A stretch of DNA of 64,000 nt from NCBI GenBank assembly GCA_015680685.1, contig MNCI01000798.1, positions 186,317 to 250,316 of the forward strand. The letters run 5' to 3'. Source of the stretch: Gnetum montanum. Lineage: Eukaryota > Streptophyta > Gnetopsida > Gnetales > Gnetaceae. The position numbers and the translations under genes are program-made. The notes under the pieces are model-generated. The model made no database searches and was not told the origin of the DNA. It saw nothing but the letters and a program-made list of their open reading frames with translations. This document shows, one piece after another, positions 58,201 through 64,000 of this stretch; the stretch's first letter is position 1, and each line of letters starts with the position of its first letter.

Positions 58201-59904
58201 TCCCATAAACACAATCTTCACACAAGCCAACATCATCACACTTAAACTTTGGTAACTTTCCCTTTGAAGCCAACAACTTCATACCTTTTTCGCTCATGTG
58301 CCCAAGTCTTCGGTGCCATAGGACTGAATCACCATCATAGTTAGCAACTGCAACTGCATCTTTCTTTGCTGTAGTCATGTACAATGTTCCCACCTTACTG
58401 CCTCGTGCAACAACCAAGTTTCCCTTGGTAATCTTCCATGATCTATCATCAAATGTTGTTGTATACCCATCCAAATCCATCTAACTCATGGAGATTAAAT
58501 TTTTCTTAAGTCCAGGAACATGTCTTACATCTTGCAATTTCCATTGCATCCTTTGGGTTGTTTTTATTTGAACTTCACCCTTCCCCACAATATCCAAAGG
58601 TTCATCATCTGCAAGATAAACCTTTCCAAACTTCCCTGCAACATAATTGCGTAACAATTCCTTGCATGGAGTGGTGTGGAATGAAGCACCTGAATCCAAA
58701 ATTCAAGATTCAATGGGATTGTCCACACAACAAATCAAAGCATCAGCAATAATCTCCTCTGCTACATTCGTTCATTCATCATCTTGAGTGTGATTTTTCT
58801 TCTTCTTTGGTGCCCTGCATTGATTTCTAAAGTGACCTTTCTTGTCACAATTCCAGCAAACAACTTCCTTATGATTTTTAGATTTTCCTCTGCCTCTGGA
58901 CTTCGATCTACCATTACCATGGTTTTGACCACGTTGTGAGTTCCTACTTCTGCTTTCTGTATTCAAAGCAGACCCTGAGGATTCTCTTGACTCCCTTCTA
59001 CGAATGTCCTCGCTAAGAATCAAGTCTCGAATATCATTTAACTTTAATTTTAAAGTACCTGATGAGCTACTCATAGCAGTCACTGTTGCATACCAATTCT
59101 CTGGCAAAGATGACAGCAAATCAACACCTGGATTTTGTCCTCAAAGGTGATCGCCACTGAATTCAATTGACTAATTATCGTATTGAATTCATTGATGTGA
59201 TTTGTAACTGATGCACCTTCACCCATCTTCAGATTTAACAACTGACGCATCAAATATACCTTGTTTGCAGCAGATGGCTTTTCATACATACTTGACAACG
59301 TTTTCATTAAACCTGTAGTGGTTGTCTCATTAACAATGTTTAATGCGATGTTTCTTGGCAATGTCAATCTAATCACACCAAGTGCCTGGCGATCTAAGAG
59401 ATTCCAATCTTCTTGATCCATTTGCTTTGGCTTCTTCCCTAGCAACGGTTCATGCAATTTCTTTTGATACAGATAATCTTCAATCTGCATCTCAAAATCT
59501 GTTCCATTGAATTTGTTGATCCAGACTTTCCCATCCTCGGATGCCATTGCTCCCACTGATCCGTGGCTTCGATACCAGTTGTTAAATTCAGGAACAGATA
59601 AAGAACCGAAGAAAAAGAAAAACACAGGCAACACACACAGCTTTGTGTGGCATTTAAGTAAGCACACCACCGGAAATACATGAGAATTGTTATTAAATAA
59701 TAATTGCTAGATACAATTATAGAAACAGCAACGTTTTTGGGCCGTTACGGAAGAGAACAGAAACTGGACTAGTAACTACTGGTTAACTATTACTCTAACT
59801 ACTGTTAACTACTACTAACTACTGCTCTAACTGCTATTAACTACTACTCTAACTGCTGTTAACTGGTTTTGACCTGTGTTGGATCAGTCACCACTCACTT
59901 AACA
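55278..59904 (-). mobile_element. Copia-2: decayed Ty1/copia retrotransposon inside the LRR gene
   Basis: LTRs 55278-55601 (3', 324 bp) and 59580-59904 (5', 325 bp), both tgttaaattc ... cttaaca. Near-TSD gctat (55273-55277) / gatat (59905-59909), one mismatch. PBS at 59564-59579 (minus strand actggtatcgaagcc, the initiator-tRNA-Met type TGGTATC). Polypurine tract atctcccacttgg (55602-55614). Roughly 25-30 mismatches between the LTRs by eye, nearly all transitions, so it is older than Copia-1. It is antisense to the host gene. Confidence 0.9.
55615..59547 (-). pseudogene. Copia-2 gag-pol, broken by stops and one frameshift
   Basis: The start ATG at 59547-59545 (MASEDGKVWINKFNGTDF). Order on the minus strand: gag (59547-58900) with zinc knuckle CWNCDKKGHFRNQC near 58855, protease MDSGASFH near 58690, integrase finger and core (58480-57700; LWHRRLGHM, HSDVWGP, DNGGEY; the NGV..R block reads NGVDERMNR), RT (57200-56600; YKARLVVKGFQQ, LLLYVDDMLVA), RNase H (56160-55850; SDADLGCDLDSRKS). 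Lesions: 1-bp loss near 59115 and stops at about 58480, 57680, 56870 and 56550, mostly TAG at Gln positions, plus one TGA where Arg is expected. Not functional. Confidence 0.9.
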
Positions 59905-59909
59905 GATAT

Positions 59910-61337
59910 CTCTGTTGAACAAGTCACTTGGCTATCTCTATCTCTCAAATAATATGTTGTCTGGTTCCATTCCCTTTGATATTGGAAAACTGGTCAATCT
60001 GTGGGGACTGAACCTTAGTAGGAATCTGCTGTCAAGACAAATTCCTTCAGTGATAGGAGATTGCCTTGTTCTGGAAGACCTTGTACTATCTGGGTCAATT
60101 CCACCAGAGGTTGCCGGTCTCAAAACCATTATATTCCATTTTGATTTGTCGGCAAATGGCCTGACAGGAGAAGTACCTACGGGAATAGAAGGATTACAGA
60201 TGCCACAATATATAGATCTTTCAAGCAACCATCTTTATGGAAACATGGCATCTTACATGGACAGCTAGTTGGATGCCCACCAAATCAATCTCAGTTTTAA
60301 TCATTTTACTGGCAACATTTCCAAATCAATTGGGAATAAGCTCACCCAACTTGAAAGCATAGATCTGTCTAGTAACAACTTTACTGAACCTCTGCCTACG
60401 TCCCTGTTCAATCATTCCAACCTCTATTTTTTTAACTTTTCTTACAACTACTTTGATGGAGAAGTCCCCTGTATGCACAGTTCTTCCTCAAAAAAGCTAA
60501 GATTGACAAGATTGTTGTTTCTTGGTAATTTGAATTTATGTGGAAGATGTTTTGGCCTGAAAGCTTGTCTACTGTCTCCTACTCAGGAACAGAAGTCCTA
60601 TTCTAAGAAAAACAGTATTCTGAAAACTGTGCTTGGCATTCTAGGTGGCCTTTTATTGCTGGTTGTTGCAGCCATTTCATTCTTTTTTATAAAATCCAAG
60701 ACATCCAAAGGGCAAAATCTATGGGTAAGCAAAAAATTCTTAAAGATATCTGTGGAGGAACATCAAAGGGCAAAGGAAAATTTCAGTGATTCAAACTTGC
60801 TAGGTGAAGGCAGCCATGGAAAGGTCTACAGGGGTGTTTTAACCTCCGGATTGCTGAAACTTTTCACTTCTGCAACACAGACTGGAACTGAGAAAACCTT
60901 CAAAAAGGAATGTCACTGGAACTGAGAAAACCTTCAAAAAGGAATGTCATGCTTTAGGGAAAGTGAACATCGCAACATTTTGAAGATTATCACTGTGGTT
61001 TGGTCTGAGGAATTAAAAGCCCTGGTAATGCCGTTAATGAGCCATGGAAATCTCCATTTTCTTCTTCACAGTAGAGAAGATGGTCGATTGACTCTATTAA
61101 GTTTGGCAATCAGAGTGAAAATATTAAGAGAGTTAGGGAAGGGGCTTAGTTATTTGCATCATGATTGTGAATTTCAGGTTATTCACTGTGACATTAAACC
61201 AGATAATGTACTGTTGGATGATGAAATGACTGTCAAGCTCTCTGATTTTGGAATATCTCGGCTGATTGGAGACTTTGATTATCCAACAGCATCATCTTCT
61301 CTTGCTGTGAAAGGCTCTATTGGTTACATTGCTCCAG
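59910..61337 (+). pseudogene. LRR kinase, exon 1 part c: last LRRs, transmembrane helix, kinase N-lobe and catalytic loop
   Basis: About five LRRs (YLYLSNNMLSGSIPFDIGKL to NFSYNYFDGEVP), with a shortened one near 60080-60100 and a TAG at 60266-60268. The transmembrane helix is TVLGILGGLLLLVVAAISFFFI. The kinase begins with the Gly-rich loop GEGSHGKVYRGVL; the ATP-binding Lys is probably that of LLKLF. The catalytic loop is HCDIKPDNVLLDD (Cys before Asp, a non-RD kinase as in the FLS2/EFR/Xa21 group) and DFG is kept (LSDFGISRLI). The usual APE reads APG across the intron. The frame is lost between 60923 and 60965 by a 34-bp tandem duplication and a 1-bp loss that cancel. Confidence 0.9.
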
Positions 61338-61542
61338 GTATGCGTTTTTTATTCTTACCTTTTCTACATATATATTCTCATAATCTTCTCTTGCTGTGAA
61401 AGGCTCTATTGGTTACATCGCTCCAGGTATGCGTTTTTTATTCTTACCTTTTCTACATATATATTATTCTTACCTTTTCTACATATATATTCTCCTTGGA
61501 TTATGAGGGAAAAACACTAAATTTCAAGCAATGATTTTTCAG
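61338..61542 (+). other. Intron of the LRR kinase with a duplicated donor
   Basis: The donor is CCAG|gtatgc at 61338 and the acceptor tttttcag|GG at 61542; the spliced product reads YIAPG|YGIGETIS in frame. An 89-bp tandem duplication (61292-61380, 61381-61469) copies the exon end and donor, so a second donor exists at 61427. A third partial unit (ttcttaccttttctac...) follows. An intron at this place in the kinase is usual for this receptor subfamily. Confidence 0.8.
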
Positions 61543-62053
61543 GGTATGGAATTGGAGAAACAATATCTGTGAAAGGTGATGTATACAGCTTTGGACTGGT
61601 TACCTTGGAAGTCATCACAAGATTGAAGCCTACACATGACATGTTTTCAGGAGATTGAAGCCTACACATGACATGTTTTCAGGGGATCTCACACTGCCAT
61701 TGTGGATCTCCATGGCCTTGCAAGGACAGTCAGCAGAGGTAAGAAGAGAGACAATTAAAGGAATTGTAAAAATAGCAGATGAAAGCGGACAAGGAATTGA
61801 AATGGACAAAGATGAAGAAATGTCAATGGTGGAAAGCATTTTGATGCTTGGTCTAAGATGCACTTGCCAAAATGCTTCCATGAGGCCTAGCATGAAGGAA
61901 ATTGAGTCTTTTCTACAATCAGCTGTTCTTCTGAATCCACAAGATCAAGGGACACTACCAAGAAACTTGGAAGAAGTTATTAGCATTGTAGAATCACAGC
62001 CTCCTCTCCTTCGCAGAAGGGAAGAAGCTAAAAGTTCAACGTTTTCTTCTTAA
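61543..62053 (+). pseudogene. LRR kinase, exon 2: kinase C-lobe and C-terminus
   Basis: Reads GDVYSFGLVTLEVITRLKPTHDMF ... VESILMLGLRCTCQNASMRP ... and ends at the TAA of ...STFSS. These are subdomains IX-XI of the kinase (the DVYS block and CxxxxPxxRPSM). A 32-bp tandem duplication (61621-61652, 61653-61684) shifts the frame inside LKPTHDMFSG. No stop other than the end is seen downstream. Confidence 0.85.
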
Positions 62054-64000
62054 TGGTGATTCCAAGTAAGTGCTTTTTATAATAGATCAGACTATCAGCT
62101 CTTGTATTTACATCAGTTAGCAAACTGTGAAAATGTCCTGTCAAACAATTATTCCCTGGTTATGCTTCCTTACATGTATGATTTAACCGTTGTATCAGGT
62201 GGAAAGTTACCTCTGAAGCGCTGACACAGTTCAGTGTATATTGCTTGTAATTATTAAATTTCCTGATTACTTGTACATTGTCAGCCTCTTAGATCAGGTC
62301 TTGCTATCTAGGATAGCTTATTCCCTTTCCAGGGTGTTCTGAAAACCCATACCCACATACATGTTCTTTACTGAACTTTCTAACTTCCTAAATATTTGTA
62401 GTGAAGGACTATTATGCATCTCAAACCTGAAATCAGAAAATTTTACTGAAATGAAAGCATTTTCAACTTTGCATTCAGATGTTTGATTTTCAATCTAGTT
62501 TTTAAAACATTTTAACCCCTACATCTTTGACAGCCCTAATGATTCTTAAAGTAATGTATTTGATTCATTTTATAGATTTTAAAGATATGATGTTTCCTGT
62601 GAAGGTTTCATGAAAAGAACAAGATGGGTCCATGTCAACTCGCACCAGCTTCAGTGAAATATCTGGAAAGATGAGCCTTCTATACTAGACCATGCCTATG
62701 CAAATGAAAGCATTATATTTTCCTTTGCCTATCAAAAATAAATACTTTCCTGTTGATGTTGATGTAGGGAAATTGATTCTGGTTTTTTCTCTTTCAGAGT
62801 TCTGGGCTAGGGTGATCATTTTAGGCAAGTTCTAATTTACTGCGTGAGAATATTGTGTTAACTAATTTGATAGAGAAGCTTTAAGGTTTTCTTTTTCCTA
62901 AATTTTTGTCTATTTTATATCTAATAATCCTATTTTAATTTTTGGATAAAAAAATTGTTTAATTGATGTAGAGATACAATACTATTTTTGCAAACGAAAA
63001 TTGGTCTTTCATTTTGCCAACCTGCCATTAATTCAGAATTTCTGTTTAGGGGATGGCTAGAAAAAGGAATTTACAACATAAATAATGCATTATTCTAACC
63101 ATGGTACTCAACCTTTGCATTGTCATAAGAGTTAAAATACATTATATAATGTTTTATGATATAATATAATAACTAGAGGGAGCCTTTAAAACTTTTGCAT
63201 CAATATTTAAGACAAATCCTTCCATGTTTTCTAATAATTTATTTACTCTCTAATAATAATAACTAGAGGGAGCCTGAAACCTCTTTTACTTCATTTATTA
63301 CTCTCTAAAGAATTTATAAAGGAGTATTGACTTTGAATAGTTTGGATTGTTACTTAAAGTAAGTAGTTAAGGTGTTGTTGCTTGTCCAACCTCTATAGAG
63401 ATTGAAGGGGGTACCCCTGTTGTACCAACCTTTTTATCATGCATTTTTATTTTGGTAATTGGAAATTTTCATTATAGAGATTGATCCTATATCATAAAAT
63501 GTGTTCATTCAAATTTTATGTTACATGCCTAGTAATCAAAGGTTTGTTTCAAGATTAATGATGTGATGCAAAAACATGACATTTAACTCTTTTAATCAGG
63601 GTGTTATTTTAGATTTGTTTTACTTGTTAAGTTAGGCAATGTTTCAATGGTGCATGTCCTAAATATAAGGTCATTTATGTTGATTTCTTTGGATGTAACA
63701 AGATTTGAAAGAATTTTTTATCTTGTAGCTTTTTGGAAACTTTATATATTGGATGATGTGGGCAGCCCAACTAAGAAAAACTAAATTTTATTTTATTTTA
63801 TAGTTGTGATATCTTTGTGATCTGAATGAGTTTTTAGCTTATTCTAGGCTTGTTGGAAGTTCATTCTACAATCTATAAGCCTGTAAACTTTTAGCTTCAT
63901 TGGAATTTATTTAATAATTTAAATCTATCCTAAAAAGGGATCTTGAATAAAATTGTTCAGCATCTAGAATAGAAATTAGTGATTTGCAAGATGAATATCT
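62054..64000. other. 3' flank of the LRR kinase gene, no gene seen
   Basis: AT-rich DNA with no supported ORF. A ~20-bp word (aataactagagggagcct) occurs twice (63168-63186 and 63259-63278), perhaps from a small insertion or slippage. Poly(A)-signal-like words (aataaa) are present but were not assigned. Confidence 0.5.

Larger units (their letters stand above)
47363..62053 (+). pseudogene. LRR receptor-like kinase gene (FLS2/EFR/Xa21-like), disrupted
   Basis: Cell-surface receptor kinase layout: signal peptide, LRRNT, about 16-18 LRRs, one transmembrane helix, Ser/Thr kinase with a late intron. Pieces: 47363-47849, 54334-55277, 59910-61337, intron 61338-61542, 61543-62053. Removing Copia-1 and Copia-2 with one TSD copy each rejoins the LRR frame (...LSLLQ|LLGLCTNS... 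and ...LSTE|LSLLNKSLGY...). Remaining lesions: 1-bp loss near 54408, TAG at 60266-60268, 34-bp duplication at 60881-60948 with a nearby 1-bp loss, 89-bp duplication over the splice donor, and 32-bp duplication at 61621-61684. In the family such receptors bind peptide or microbial ligands; the ligand here is unknown. Some duplications may be assembly errors, so the allele could be less broken than it looks apart from the insertions. Confidence 0.85.

Noticed and set aside
12088-59909. Shared gatat TSD of A and Copia-2 as a sign of a common insertion preference
   Set aside because: One perfect and one imperfect match of five AT-rich bases is expected by chance.

Overview
The window looks like repeat-dense nuclear DNA of a seed plant. 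Long introns of noncoding DNA, large decayed Ty3/gypsy and Ty1/copia LTR retrotransposons and a plant LRR receptor-kinase gene leave no doubt about 'plant'. The size, age and nesting of the elements suggest a gymnosperm (conifer-like), but that is inference. Five unresolved assembly joins are single N's (3093, 17901, 43415, 43614, 54006), and there is one 526-base N gap (22827-23352).

Layout. 1-5791: the 3' part of a plus-strand LTR element (called D here) with one very long decayed reading frame (1941-4751) and a 3' LTR (4938-5791). 6336-43382: a three-level nest of minus-strand Ty3/gypsy elements, each closed by a perfect 5-bp target-site duplication (TSD). The outer element H (6341-43377, TSD ccaac) has an Athila-type primer-binding site (PBS). 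Inside its reverse-transcriptase region sits element A (12093-38916, TSD gatat). A is Tat/Ogre-like, with an extra archaeal-type RNase H and about 17.7 kb of its own sequence. Inside A's RNase H region sits element B (17263-26367, TSD ggtaa), a gag-protease-only, non-autonomous relative of A with different LTRs. 43383-46262: decayed gypsy and possible LINE remnants, then a solo LTR of the D/H family (45449-46257, TSD aaatt).

47363-62053: one LRR receptor-like kinase gene on the plus strand (FLS2/EFR/Xa21-like subfamily layout), broken by two minus-strand Copia elements. Copia-1 (47850-54328, TSD gcagt) still has an uninterrupted 1353-residue gag-pol. Copia-2 (55278-59904, TSD gctat/gatat) is decayed by stop codons. 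Taking each element and one TSD copy out restores the LRR frame at both sites. The host gene also carries a 1-bp frameshift, a TAG stop and three short tandem duplications (34, 32 and 89 bp), so it is annotated as a pseudogene; some of these could be assembly errors. 62054-64000 has no supported gene.

No cellular genes work together here. The biology is that of retroelements: nesting, loss of pol in B, minisatellites flanking pol, an antisense reading-frame region in A, and LTR promoters. The B LTR holds a dense array of perfect heat-shock-element (nGAAnnTTCn) repeats upstream of its TATA box, which makes it the best candidate for a stress-responsive transposon promoter.
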